From Chloroflexi bacterium UBA5189 (lineage in GTDB: Bacteria; Chloroflexota; Limnocylindria; Limnocylindrales; CSP1-4): DNA of 64,000 bases. Positions within the stretch are counted from its first letter, which is position 1. Every line of letters starts with the position of its first letter. Below, piece by piece: positions 34,475 through 42,487 of the stretch. The stretch is from positions 73,883-137,882 of the forward strand of contig DHWF01000051.1 in NCBI GenBank assembly GCA_002413045.1, read 5' to 3'. A program made the position numbers and the translations under genes. Under the pieces are notes generated by a model. The model was not told the origin of the DNA. It worked only from the letters and a program-made list of their open reading frames with translations, and made no database searches.

Positions 34475-35653
34475 GTGCCGTCGCGACGGGTGCACCTGAT
34501 CCCCTGGGGCCCGTTCCTGCTTATCGGCTGGTCCGGGCTGCTCGTACCGTCGCTGGTCCGGCAGATCGAGGCGACGTTCGGGGTCGACGACGCAGCGGTT
34601 GGGATCTGGTATTTCGTGGCGGCGTCGGCGTACGCCACCGGCTCGCTCGCCGGCGGCCTGCTGACCGAGCGGTTCGGGCGACGGACCGTGCTCACGACGG
34701 CTGCCGTCGGGCTCGCGGCGAGCTGGGTCATCGCCGGCACCAGCGGCTCGTGGCTTGTCTTCACGTTGGCGGCGGCGCTCGGCGCTGGGGCGGGAGCGAT
34801 CGATGGCGGCATGAACGGTCTCGTCCTCGCCATGACCGATGCCGCCGCCCGGCGGGCGCTCAACTTCCTGCACCTGTTCTTTTCGATCGGGGCATTCGCC
34901 GCGCCGCTTGTCATTGGCTGGCTGGTCGCCTCGGGCATTGCCTGGCAGCTGCCGATAGTCGCGACCGGCGTGGCGACGCTCCTGCTCGTGGCGGCACTGC
35001 TGTTGGTGGAGATCCCATCGGGCAGGCGCGAGCGTCGTCCGGACCCCTCCCCTGCCCCGACGCGCCGCGTCGCCAGCCGGCCATCGGCGCCGCTCATCCT
35101 GCTTGCCGTTGCGATCGGGTGCTACGTCGCGGCGGAGATCGCGGTGTCGAGCTGGACCGTCCGGTTCCTCGACGACGTCCCGTTCGAGACGGCAAGCCTC
35201 GCCCTGTCGGGGTTCTGGGCCGGCGTAGCGCTCGGGCGGTTGATGGCGGCCCGCTGGGGTGACCGGTTCTCCCACAGCAGGCTCGCCGCCGGCTCGGTCG
35301 CCGCCGCGGGCGTTGCCGTGATCGCCGCCGTCCTCGCGCCTTCGCCGACGGTCGCCATCGTCGCGATCGCTGTCGCAGGCTTCGCGTCAGGACCGGTGTT
35401 CCCGCTCATCGTGGCGATCGGCGGGGAGCTCTACCCGCATCGAGTCGCCGCCGTGGCCGGGACCCTCACGGCCGCCGGGGTCGTCGGCGGAATCGTCTAC
35501 CCGCCGCTGGTCGGACTGATGTCGGCATCGCTGGGCCTCGGGGCCGGGCTGCTCGGCGGCGCGTGCCTTTCTATCGTTGCTGCCGGCGCGATCCTCGCCG
35601 CCGCCCGACTGGCTCGCCGGCCAGACCGCGTCGCGCCTGGACTCCCTACCTGA
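34475..35653 (+). CDS. Major facilitator superfamily transporter
   Basis: A 392-residue protein with about 12 membrane helices in two halves. The cytoplasmic loop after helix 2 carries the MFS motif as GGLLTERFGRRTVLTTAA, and the central loop (SGRRERRPDPSPAPTRR) is basic, as expected for the cytoplasmic side. The second half repeats the pattern (GRLMAARWGDRFSHSRLAAG). It starts with GTG at 34475, 21 bases after the LLM gene. Sugar or drug export is possible; the substrate is not evident. Its 3' end overlaps the convergent cupin gene by eight bases. Confidence 0.88.
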   Translation: MPSRRVHLIPWGPFLLIGWSGLLVPSLVRQIEATFGVDDAAVGIWYFVAASAYATGSLAGGLLTERFGRRTVLTTAAVGLAASWVIAGTSGSWLVFTLAAALGAGAGAIDGGMNGLVLAMTDAAARRALNFLHLFFSIGAFAAPLVIGWLVASGIAWQLPIVATGVATLLLVAALLLVEIPSGRRERRPDPSPAPTRRVASRPSAPLILLAVAIGCYVAAEIAVSSWTVRFLDDVPFETASLALSGFWAGVALGRLMAARWGDRFSHSRLAAGSVAAAGVAVIAAVLAPSPTVAIVAIAVAGFASGPVFPLIVAIGGELYPHRVAAVAGTLTAAGVVGGIVYPPLVGLMSASLGLGAGLLGGACLSIVAAGAILAAARLARRPDRVAPGLPT

Positions 35654-36245
35654 TCTGAGCCGGGCCGCTGTACCTCTCGTACCGGCCGCGATAGCCGAGC
35701 GCACGAGCGAGCGGGGCGAGCAGGATCGCGATCGGCCCGAGGACCCACTGCGCCGGGGGCGGGAGCTGCACTTCGCGGTTGTAGGCCCTGGCGAGGACCA
35801 TCATCTGGAGCGGGTTCGGCAGCCCGCTCTTGCCCACCTTCCCGTCTGCGGCCAGCCCGAAGAACGTCTCGAAGAACGTCTCCGTGTCGAGCGCGGGGCG
35901 GAACTGGACCAATGTCGCCGCCTCTTCCGTGCCGCTGTTCCACCAGGTGTGCGGCGTCCCCGCCGGGACGACGGCGACCTCGCCCGGCTCGTACAGCCGC
36001 TCCTTCCCGGCGACCTTGAAGGTGACCGGCCCCCCGCCGATCTCGAACCGCTCTTCCTGGTTCGGGTGGACATGCGGCGCCGCGATGAAGCCCTTGGGGG
36101 CCAGGTACAGGGTCATCTCGAACAGCTCGCCGCCGGTGTCCCTGGATCGCTTGCGAATCACGATGCGCTCGCCCGTTACCGGATGGACCAGCGGGCGATC
36201 CGCCGCCCCGGGCGGGCTGCTGTCGATCTCGGTGATAGTGGCCAT
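35646..36245 (-). CDS. Cupin-domain protein
   Basis: A 199-residue protein with one cupin domain in its first two thirds. The metal-binding motif 1 is AAPHVHPNQEERFEIGGG (two His, one Glu) and motif 2 is VPAGTPHTWWNSG. The C-terminal 65 residues hold a hydrophobic segment (WVLGPIAILLAPLARALGY) that may attach it to the membrane. ATG at 36245 is supported by the proximity of the conserved VHPVTGERI start. Members include dioxygenases, isomerases and small-molecule sensors, so the activity is open. Confidence 0.85.
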   Translation of the reverse strand: MATITEIDSSPPGAADRPLVHPVTGERIVIRKRSRDTGGELFEMTLYLAPKGFIAAPHVHPNQEERFEIGGGPVTFKVAGKERLYEPGEVAVVPAGTPHTWWNSGTEEAATLVQFRPALDTETFFETFFGLAADGKVGKSGLPNPLQMMVLARAYNREVQLPPPAQWVLGPIAILLAPLARALGYRGRYERYSGPAQIR

Positions 36246-36367
36246 TCCTGCGGATCGTATGCCACGCGGGTCGAGCGCGTCTGGATCCGGGTCGACAACG
36301 TCGACGTGGCTTTCGAAGTCGGTCTCGAGCTCGGGCGCCCCATGGTCGAAGTCGATACCCTTCGGGC

Positions 36368-36724
36368 ATGGCGCTCGTGCTTGATTACATTGAGCTGGCG
36401 GTTGACGACATCGAGCAGGCCAAGGCCTTCTACTCGAAGGCCATGGGCTGGACGTTCAACGACTACGGCCCCGACTACGCGGGCATGCAGGACCCAAGGA
36501 ACCCAGGGCAGGAGTTCGGGGGCCTGAACGCGCACGCGGCGACGTCGCGAGGTGACGGTGTCATCGCGCTCGCTCGAACCGACGACGCCGAGCGGGAGCT
36601 CGCGGCCATTCGGGCCGCCGGAGGCCGGATCGTGCTGGACCTGTACGAATACCCGGGCGGGCGGCGGTTCACCTTCGCCGACCCGTGGGGGAACATCCTC
36701 GGCGTCTACGAGCCGGCCACCTAG
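36368..36724 (+). CDS. VOC-family (glyoxalase-like) protein
   Basis: A 118-residue vicinal oxygen chelate protein. It starts LVLDYIELAVDDIEQAKAFY with the typical FYSKAMGWTF loop and ends with FTFADPWGNILGVYEP, the DPxGN hallmark of the second module. Length is that of a one-domain member. It is divergent from the cupin gene with 122 bases between the starts. Substrate unknown. Confidence 0.88.
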   Translation: MALVLDYIELAVDDIEQAKAFYSKAMGWTFNDYGPDYAGMQDPRNPGQEFGGLNAHAATSRGDGVIALARTDDAERELAAIRAAGGRIVLDLYEYPGGRRFTFADPWGNILGVYEPAT

Positions 36725-36885
36725 GCACTTTCGCGGATTCCTCTCGGCCCTGCTCCTACCGGTGATCGTCTACATCGTCAGCCGGCTGATCGGAGGCCGC
36801 GTCGGCGTCTGACGAGACTCGAGCTGCGCAATGCCGTCGCCGATCGGGCGCGGCGCACGGCTCGGCTGTCTCGACATCGCGTTGC

Positions 36886-37386
36886 TCAGAGCCGAGACAG
36901 CACCAGGGTGGCGAAGGTCGAGTCGGCGGCCGTGACCCTGGCCTGATCCGATCCGAAGTAGGCGACGCCGATGTCGATGATGTAGCCGCCCTGCTTGATC
37001 GAGAGGTCGCCGGAGACCGGGTAGCCGCTGAACGCGGCTTCTCCGAAGCCGCTCACCGGGGTAGCGCCCTGGGCATGGCTGAAGGTCTGCCAGATGGCGT
37101 CGTCGTAGGTCGCGACGGAAATACTGGCCGCGGTCGACTCCGTGTTGTCCTGCGCATCCCAGTTGCACGCGACCTGGCCGCTCGAGTCCTGCTCGAGGCC
37201 GTCCTTCATGGGTACGCCGAGAGCGGTCTGGATCTCGGCGGGCGTGAGCAACGAGCACGCCTTGATCGAACTGACGTCACCGCCACCGCCCGCCGGGGTG
37301 GCCGTCGGCGTGCTTGAGCCGCTGCACGCGGTGAGGAGTACCGCAGTCGTCATCACCAGGAACGCCCGAGCGCGGAAACCGTGCAT
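36886..37386 (-). CDS. DUF3558-like lipoprotein
   Basis: A 166-residue lipoprotein. The signal peptide ends in a lipobox LLTAC (C21), followed by a Ser/Thr/Pro/Gly linker and a domain starting with KACSLLTPAEIQTALGVPM near residue 42, then ACNWDAQ and GFGEAAFSGYP. This order (cysteine-leucine-leucine, later CxW) matches DUF3558-type cell-surface lipoproteins. It is preceded on the same strand by a methyltransferase gene 11 bases upstream. A related lipoprotein lies at 41754. Confidence 0.82.
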   Translation of the reverse strand: MHGFRARAFLVMTTAVLLTACSGSSTPTATPAGGGGDVSSIKACSLLTPAEIQTALGVPMKDGLEQDSSGQVACNWDAQDNTESTAASISVATYDDAIWQTFSHAQGATPVSGFGEAAFSGYPVSGDLSIKQGGYIIDIGVAYFGSDQARVTAADSTFATLVLSRL

Positions 37387-37397
37387 GGAGTCGCCTC

Positions 37398-38084
37398 CTA
37401 TCCCGTGGGCTCAGGTTCTCCGCTCGGATTGAGCGGATCCGCCGCGACAAAGATGGCCGTGCCGGCGATGGTTTGCAGCTCCACGTTGCGGAACGAGCGC
37501 CCGAGGATGTCCCGCAGGCCGGCTTCGGTGTCGTCGAGGTTGTCGAATGCGCCGCGCTTGTTGAACGCCCAGAGGAACGCCCTGCCCAGGCGCGTGTGGT
37601 TAGCCGACCTTCCCAGGACGGAGGCACCGAACAGGACGCCGCCGGGAGCCATCACCCGGGCGATGTTCTCGATGGCAAGGGACTTGCGCGCCATCGGGCC
37701 TGGCAGGCAGTGCAGGACCAGGCTCAGCGCGGCGGATTCGAACGGGCCCGGGGCTGGGAGCGGCTTCAGGACGTCTGCCTGGACAGCCGTGACGTCGAGC
37801 CGTCGAAGCCGTCTCGTGACGTAGCGAAGAACGTTCGCATTCGGGTCGAGGATCGTCACCCTGCTGTCGTCTGGAAAACCGGCGTGCTCCAGGAAGTAGC
37901 CCGTGCCCGGACCGACGTCGAGGTGAATCGGGCGAATGTGCTCGCGGTAGAGACGCACCTGCTCCTTCGTCGGGAACCGCCACACGAACCGGGCGATCGG
38001 CCCGAGGACGAGCGGGTCATAGAGCCGCAGCAGGGCGCGGCTGTAGTCGCTCTGCCCGCGGTACGCAGGGTCGTCTCGATCCAC
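37398..38084 (-). CDS. SAM-dependent class I methyltransferase
   Basis: A 228-residue Rossmann-fold methyltransferase. Motif I is HLDVGPGTGYFLEHAG near residue 54, motif II ends in VTILDPNANVLRYV, the acidic-adjacent ADVLKPLP follows, and motif IV is ALSLVLHCLPG near 122. The N-terminus (RALLRLYDPLVLGPIARFVW) is like small methyltransferases acting on lipids or unknown small molecules. It stands between the AraC regulator (10 bases upstream) and the lipoprotein gene on the same strand. Confidence 0.88.
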   Translation of the reverse strand: MDRDDPAYRGQSDYSRALLRLYDPLVLGPIARFVWRFPTKEQVRLYREHIRPIHLDVGPGTGYFLEHAGFPDDSRVTILDPNANVLRYVTRRLRRLDVTAVQADVLKPLPAPGPFESAALSLVLHCLPGPMARKSLAIENIARVMAPGGVLFGASVLGRSANHTRLGRAFLWAFNKRGAFDNLDDTEAGLRDILGRSFRNVELQTIAGTAIFVAADPLNPSGEPEPTG

Positions 38085-38094
38085 CCTCGGGCCC

Positions 38095-38946
38095 TCAGCT
38101 CGGCGGCAGCAGGTCTGGCCGCTCCGGACGCGCTCGCTTGATCAGATCGTTACGGGCTGACCCGCGATACCGGCCGGGCGTCGTCTCGAGGTAGCGGCCG
38201 AACCAGCGGGTCAGGTGGCTCTGGTCGGCGAAGCCGACCTCGTCCGCGACCCGGCTGATCGGCTCGTCGGTGGTCGCGAGGAGCCTGGCGGCGGCATTCA
38301 CCCGGATTCGGCGCAGGTACGTCGCCAGCGACTCGCCGTAGGCGCGCCGGAAGCCACGCGCCAGCCGTTCGGGCTCGATCCCGATCGCGTCGGCGATCTC
38401 GGTCAACGACAGCGGGTCCGTGTAGCGGTCGTGGAGGACGGCACGCGCCTTGCCCAGCCACATCGGGCGTCGCTCCAGCCCGACCGAGCGGGCCACGCGC
38501 GCGACGAGCTCCAGCGCCGCCGCCTCGACCGCGAGCGGGGTGACGTCGTCCGGCTCCTCGAGCTCGTTCGCCGCCCGCCTGGCCAGGAGCTCGATGTACG
38601 GGTCCCGCACGTGCAGGAACCGCCGGGTGGCCTCGCCGACGACGGATCCGAGCCGTTCCGCCTCCAGGGTCAGGCTCAGGACCGCGGTCTCGGCGGCACC
38701 GAACCGGTTGGCATGGAGCTCACCCGCCGGCTCGACCAGAACGGTCGGCGCGAAGCAGTCCCGCTCATGCGGTTCGTTGCCGGCAAACCAGCCGCCCGCG
38801 AGAACCACGGCGATGTTGGTGTCCGGATGTGAGTGCGCCGGCAGCTGCAGGTCGGCAGGAAACCGCATGGAACTCACGCGGCCGAACGAAACCGCCAGGC
38901 CTTCAACGCGAGATGCGCCCGCCGTGACGGCGACCTGCGCTCCCAT
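38095..38946 (-). CDS. AraC-family transcriptional regulator
   Basis: A 283-residue regulator. The N-terminal cupin-like sensor contains PAHSHPDTNIAVVLAGGW and LVEPAGELHANRFG. The C-terminal double helix-turn-helix covers about residues 175-275: SLTEIADAIGIEPERLARGF and a second HTH with ISRVADEVGFADQSHLTRWF, then the family end GRYLETTPGRYR. ATG at 38946 gives the normal length; the open frame continues upstream but overlaps the divergent small gene and looks non-coding. The methyltransferase and lipoprotein genes directly downstream are likely targets or cotranscribed. Confidence 0.9.
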   Translation of the reverse strand: MGAQVAVTAGASRVEGLAVSFGRVSSMRFPADLQLPAHSHPDTNIAVVLAGGWFAGNEPHERDCFAPTVLVEPAGELHANRFGAAETAVLSLTLEAERLGSVVGEATRRFLHVRDPYIELLARRAANELEEPDDVTPLAVEAAALELVARVARSVGLERRPMWLGKARAVLHDRYTDPLSLTEIADAIGIEPERLARGFRRAYGESLATYLRRIRVNAAARLLATTDEPISRVADEVGFADQSHLTRWFGRYLETTPGRYRGSARNDLIKRARPERPDLLPPS

Positions 38947-39035
38947 GACGGGATTGTGCCACGAAGTGCAATCGTTCCAACGCTCCCGGAGCATGCAAGA
39001 CATCCGACCGCGGCGACGGCAACGTATCGGACGAC

Positions 39036-39233
39036 ATGGACACCCGGAAGCATTCGGACGTCGTCGAGGACGGGCGAGGGCGGAAGATGGGCGTGTCCGG
39101 GGGTCGCCGGTGTGCTGCGTGCGGCGTCGTCGTCCATTGGCGGATCGAGAAGTTCTGCCTGCAGCACCGCCAGCAATTCGGCGGTCACATCTACTGCATG
39201 CGCTGCCAGGCGGCGTTCCCCGCCGCCAGCTGA
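39036..39233 (+). CDS. Small putative zinc-binding protein
   Basis: A 65-residue protein with a clear cysteine/histidine pattern in its second half: CAACG near 26, then FCLQHRQQFGG, and YCMRCQAAF near 54. These C-x2-C, C-x2-H and C-x2-C pairs, plus the FGG turn, suggest one or two zinc knuckles. The N-terminal 20 residues are charged and may not be translated; an internal ATG at 39087 is an alternative start. It is divergent from the AraC gene. I do not recognise a named family. Confidence 0.45.
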   Translation: MDTRKHSDVVEDGRGRKMGVSGGRRCAACGVVVHWRIEKFCLQHRQQFGGHIYCMRCQAAFPAAS

Positions 39234-39250
39234 GGAGCGCTGCCCCTCCC

Positions 39251-39611
39251 CTACTCCTCGTTCGCGGCGAGGAACGCGTCGAGCTCGGCGATGAAGGGCG
39301 CGGCGCGGAGCGGCTCGCCGATGGCTCGAGCCTGACGGACCGCCGCGAGGCCGGCATCACGATCACCCATGCCCACCAGGCAGCGGCCGATGCCAGCGAG
39401 CCCGATCGCATGCTCCATTGGCCATCCATGGGACTCGGAGAAGGCCGTCGCTTCGGTGCGCCTCGATGACCCGCCTGGCCCGCCCGTGATAGGTCGAGAG
39501 GAGCCGCTCAACGTCTTCAGGGTCCAGCCGCTCCGCCATATCGGTCGACCCGACGACGTCGCAGAACAGCGCAGTGATGACCCTCCGTTCGATCTCTCGC
39601 CGCGACTCCAC
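39251..39611 (-). pseudogene. Internally deleted remnant of a cyclase/AAA/TPR gene
   Basis: This segment joins the two ends of a gene like the one at 28433-31729. From 39611 the frame gives MESRREIERRVITALFCDVV and continues to RARRVIEAH, matching residues 1-51 of the large protein. At about 39455 the homology jumps: another frame reads EATAFSESHGWPMEHAIGLA and continues through VRQARAIGEPLRAAPF to DAFLAANEE, matching residues from about 1023 to near the end. About 970 codons are missing and the two parts are out of frame. So a second copy of the gene once stood here and collapsed by one deletion. Confidence 0.85.
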
Positions 39612-39647
39612 GCGTCGATGGTACGAAGACCGCGGGCGAGATCTCAG

Positions 39648-40451
39648 CTACTCGTGCTTGGATCCTGCCTCGAGGACGCGACCCAAGTGGACGCCCAGCC
39701 AGATGGCGATCACGGGGGCGATCACGACGCCCGTCGCGATCAGGAGCAGCGTCTGGACAAGATCCAGGCCATTGAGATCGAGAACGACCAGGAGGACGAG
39801 CACCGCCTCGAGCGCCGCGCCGACGAATGCGACCGGGGCGAGCCGTCGTGGGAGTGCGGGCTCCGCAAGGCACGCCTTACCGAGGTAGTACAGACCGATG
39901 GCGAACGCCGCAGCGGACGCGGTCCCGCACCACGAGCTGAGGTCGTCCATGAGCTCCGTGCCGCGCCCAACCGCGACCATGATCTCGGGTGGCACCTGCT
40001 CCCAGCCGGTGCTGCGCCACCAGGACGTGTCGACGAGGAAGGTCACCGCGTTCAGGGCCCCGAAGAGCGCGCCCACACCGAGGAAGCCCGCAGTGACCTG
40101 GACCAGCGCCCTTCGGCCGCCCGTCGCCGCGTTCACCGCAAGGGCAAGCGGAATGAAACCGATGAAGGCGACGAAGAAGATGCCGTCGCGCAGCAGGTAG
40201 TCCCACATGGTCGCGTTCCGATAGGCGAAGAACGCCACCCAGTAACGAGCCTCGTCCTGGAGCTGGCCGGCGCTGGTGCTTGCGTAGGTCGGCACCGCGC
40301 CGAGGAGGCCCTGGCTCTCAATCAAGAAGAGGATGGCTCCGGCCAGCAGGCCGACACCGACGAGGACTCCCCAGAACCGTGCGATCCGGCCCCACCGTGG
40401 GTCGATCCGCTCGTCGGGCGTCCAACCCGGTCTCGCTCCGTTCACGGTCAT
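39648..40451 (-). CDS. Polytopic membrane protein of unknown function
   Basis: A 267-residue integral membrane protein with about seven helices, for example FWGVLVGVGLLAGAILFLI, GIFFVAFIGFIPLALAV, VTAGFLGVGALFGALNAVTF and VVIAPVIAIWLGVHLG. A tryptophan-rich outer loop (DTSWWRSTGWEQVPPE) lies in the middle. Frame and codon use look normal. It follows a YccF-like membrane gene on the same strand after 21 bases, so they may be cotranscribed. No transporter or enzyme motif was recognised. Confidence 0.6.
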   Translation of the reverse strand: MTVNGARPGWTPDERIDPRWGRIARFWGVLVGVGLLAGAILFLIESQGLLGAVPTYASTSAGQLQDEARYWVAFFAYRNATMWDYLLRDGIFFVAFIGFIPLALAVNAATGGRRALVQVTAGFLGVGALFGALNAVTFLVDTSWWRSTGWEQVPPEIMVAVGRGTELMDDLSSWCGTASAAAFAIGLYYLGKACLAEPALPRRLAPVAFVGAALEAVLVLLVVLDLNGLDLVQTLLLIATGVVIAPVIAIWLGVHLGRVLEAGSKHE

Positions 40452-40472
40452 CGCTAGCCCCTTTCTCCCGAT

Positions 40473-40910
40473 TCAGGCGTACCCGCGATGCAAGCTGAAC
40501 ACGTATGGCAGCCGGTTGACCATCAGCAACCCCAGCGGGATGCCGATGACCGTGAGGAACAGCACGTAGCTGACCGCCATGTAGATCGCGGACAGCCACC
40601 AGCCGATCACGACGAAGTACGCGAGCCGGACCGCGAGGCTGACCTGCTCGACCGCGACCGGCCGGTGGCGGACGACGCCGTCGGCCCCGGTCACGACCAT
40701 ATAGGCCTCGCGTCGGGGGCGGAGCGTCAGCACGGTTGGGATGCGATTGACCAGGTAGAACGCGAGCGGCAGCCCGATGATCGTGAGTGCAAGGAACCAG
40801 GCGGCGGTCAGGACGATCCCCGCCAGCCACCACCCGACCATCAGGTACCAAGCGGCTCGCACCACGAATGGCGGGCCCGGGTTGCGCACAATGGCGGTCG
40901 ACGTCTGCAT
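40473..40910 (-). CDS. YccF-like (DUF307) inner-membrane protein
   Basis: A 145-residue membrane protein made of two tandem YccF-type repeats. Each has the form GWWLxxI followed by a helix with the turn (T)IIGLPLAFYLVNRIP or VIGIPLGLLMVNRLP. That repeat and the small size identify the inner-membrane component domain found in YccF. The N-terminus (VVRAAWYLMVGWWLAG) is intact. The role of YccF-domain proteins is poorly known. Confidence 0.75.
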   Translation of the reverse strand: MQTSTAIVRNPGPPFVVRAAWYLMVGWWLAGIVLTAAWFLALTIIGLPLAFYLVNRIPTVLTLRPRREAYMVVTGADGVVRHRPVAVEQVSLAVRLAYFVVIGWWLSAIYMAVSYVLFLTVIGIPLGLLMVNRLPYVFSLHRGYA

Positions 40911-40935
40911 GCGAAGCGGATCGTAGGACCCCGCG

Positions 40936-41544
40936 CTATCCCTCGGCGGTCCCGAAGGTGGCTCGTCCCGCCGGTCGATACGTCTGCAGCATCACGCCGT
41001 TCGGGGTCGCCTTCGAGTGGAGCAGCTCGAGCCGATGGGTCTGGCCGTGGTCCGGGAACAGCCGTAGCCCGTCGCCGAGGACGACAGGGTGGATCACGAG
41101 CTGGAGCTCGTCGACGAGGTCGTGCTCCAGGAGCCACTGCAGGAGTACGCCACTGCCCTGCAGCAGGAGGTCTCGGCCCGGCTGCGCCTTGAGCTCGCGG
41201 ACCTTCGCCTCGACGTCGCCGTCGATGACGTGCGTGTTCTGCCACGCCGGATCCTTCAGCGTCGTCGACGGCACGTACTTGGGCAGGACGTTGATCCCAT
41301 CCGAGATCGGATCGTCGCCGTGGTGTTTCGGCCAATAGTTCGCCCAGATGTCGAAGGTCACCCGGCCCAGCAGCATGGCATCCATGCCCGCGTACGCCGC
41401 GGTGATGAACGCGCCGGTCTCCTCGTCGCTGAACGGGGCCATCCAGCCGCCGCGCTCGAACCCGCCGCGCGTGTCCTCGTCGCGCCCGCCCGGACCCTGG
41501 TACACGCCGTCCAGCGTCACGAACACCAGTGCAGTCAGCTTCAT
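40936..41544 (-). CDS. Dihydrofolate reductase-fold protein (RibD C-terminal family)
   Basis: A 202-residue member of the same superfamily as the gene at 32935. It opens LTALVFVTLDGVYQGPGG, has AMLLGRVTFDIWANYWP and ends VIHPVVLGDGLRLFPD. ATG at 41544 is chosen because GAAGGAG lies eight bases upstream; the ATG at 41568 has no such site. NADPH binding is likely from the fold, but the reaction is unknown. A convergent or upstream partner is not evident; a 209-base gap with no clear gene lies upstream of it. Confidence 0.88.
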   Translation of the reverse strand: MKLTALVFVTLDGVYQGPGGRDEDTRGGFERGGWMAPFSDEETGAFITAAYAGMDAMLLGRVTFDIWANYWPKHHGDDPISDGINVLPKYVPSTTLKDPAWQNTHVIDGDVEAKVRELKAQPGRDLLLQGSGVLLQWLLEHDLVDELQLVIHPVVLGDGLRLFPDHGQTHRLELLHSKATPNGVMLQTYRPAGRATFGTAEG

Positions 41545-41676
41545 GATCGTCGCTCCTTCGCGTCGCATGGTGACACCAAAGGCCGAGACCCTCAGTCGAG
41601 CGAGAGGGTCATCGTCCTCGGGCCACCGCGGCGATCCGGCGGACTTGGCCGCGATGTTCGGGCGCGCCGCCGGCGG

Positions 41677-41727
41677 TCAGGACCTGGCCGCCGCCCAGAT
41701 CTTGTGGATCACCGCTCGACGAACCAT
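41677..41727 (-). CDS. Possible 16-residue peptide with strong ribosome site
   Basis: ATG at 41727 follows a GGAAGGAG ribosome site seven bases upstream and encodes a 16-residue basic peptide (MVRRAVIHKIWAAARS) ending at TGA. It lies in the gap between the lipoprotein at 41754 and the reductase-fold gene at 41544, and could be a leader peptide, a small protein or the broken start of a lost gene. Confidence 0.25.
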   Translation of the reverse strand: MVRRAVIHKIWAAARS

Positions 41728-41753
41728 CGCAACGCTCCTTCCGCACATCTCGT

Positions 41754-42362
41754 TCAGGGCCCGATGCCCGCGAAGATCTCGTTGCACAGGGCGCCGAATT
41801 GCTGCATGAACGCGGGCAGCGCCGTCGGATCGATCGCGGCGAAGACGCCCTTGCCCGTGGTGTGAACGCTCAGCTGGCCGTTCCCGCCGGCGATCGAGAG
41901 CTCGCAGGTGTCCTGCCCCTTGACCGCGCCGAGGTGCGGGAAGTAGCCCCCGAGCAGGTCCCAGGTCGCGTGGTCTCCGATACCACTGATCGGAGTGACG
42001 CCGGTCGTGCCCATGTCATCGTTGAGCGGGCCCTCTCCCTGGCCGACGTTGACGACCACGTTCAAGCCATCGCCGATCGATGGGTCGCCGAGGGGCCACG
42101 TGCAGTCGCCCGTGTGGTCAGTCGTGGAGGTGCCAAGGGGCGTCGAGAAGAGCGCCTGGACGTCGGCCTCGGTGAGCTTCGAGCATGGATCGAGGTCCGG
42201 CAGCCCGAGGCCGCTCGCGCCTGTCGGAGCGCCGGCTGGCGCATTGGCAACGCTGCCCGCCGACGACGGTCCCGCCGCGCCACCGCCAGAGCAGGCGGCC
42301 GACCCGGCTGCAACGGCGACCGCCATGAGGCAGGTCACAAGGGTTCTGCGCATCCTGTGCAC
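41754..42362 (-). CDS. DUF3558-like lipoprotein under candidate SARP control
   Basis: A 202-residue lipoprotein. A hydrophobic signal (TLVTCLMAVAVAAGSAAC, C24, with a weak lipobox) is followed by an Ala/Gly/Ser linker and a domain that opens with DPCSKLTEADVQALFSTPLG near 56, has DCTWPLGDPS near 85 and GIGDHATW near 127. The arrangement resembles DUF3558 and the lipoprotein at 36886. It lies downstream of the RHS gene, separated by 125 bases that hold a SARP-box-like array. The conserved cysteine pair may form a disulfide at the cell surface. Confidence 0.78.
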   Translation of the reverse strand: MHRMRRTLVTCLMAVAVAAGSAACSGGGAAGPSSAGSVANAPAGAPTGASGLGLPDLDPCSKLTEADVQALFSTPLGTSTTDHTGDCTWPLGDPSIGDGLNVVVNVGQGEGPLNDDMGTTGVTPISGIGDHATWDLLGGYFPHLGAVKGQDTCELSIAGGNGQLSVHTTGKGVFAAIDPTALPAFMQQFGALCNEIFAGIGP

Positions 42363-42414
42363 TCCAATCGCCTGTGAAGCCGCGGCTCACGGCCTGTTGC
42401 CAGCGTCGCCGCAG

Positions 42415-42480
42415 TCGATCGCAGATCGGTCGCAAGGCCCGGCTGCGGCGATCGCACGCCGGCCGCGAACGCCGGCCGAT
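42415..42480 (-). promoter_or_regulatory. SARP-box-like array of 11-base direct repeats (upstream of 41754 lipoprotein)
   Basis: Six consecutive 11-base units start at 42415, 42426, 42437, 42448, 42459 and 42470. The consensus on the plus strand is TCGATCGCAGA; the first, second and fourth units fit best (TCGATCGCAGA, TCGGTCGCAAG, GCGATCGCACG), the fifth partly (CCGGCCGCGAA), the third and sixth are degenerate. SARP regulators bind heptamers repeated every 11 bases. The array lies 53 to 118 bases upstream of the lipoprotein ATG. The same array and a matching downstream block occur at 48100. Confidence 0.6.
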
Positions 42481-42487
42481 CGACGCG

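Noticed and set aside
36725..36885. Hydrophobic peptide read from 36725 (FLSALLLPVIVYIVSRLI) as a small gene
   Set aside because: No start codon or ribosome site follows the VOC stop; treated as non-coding.
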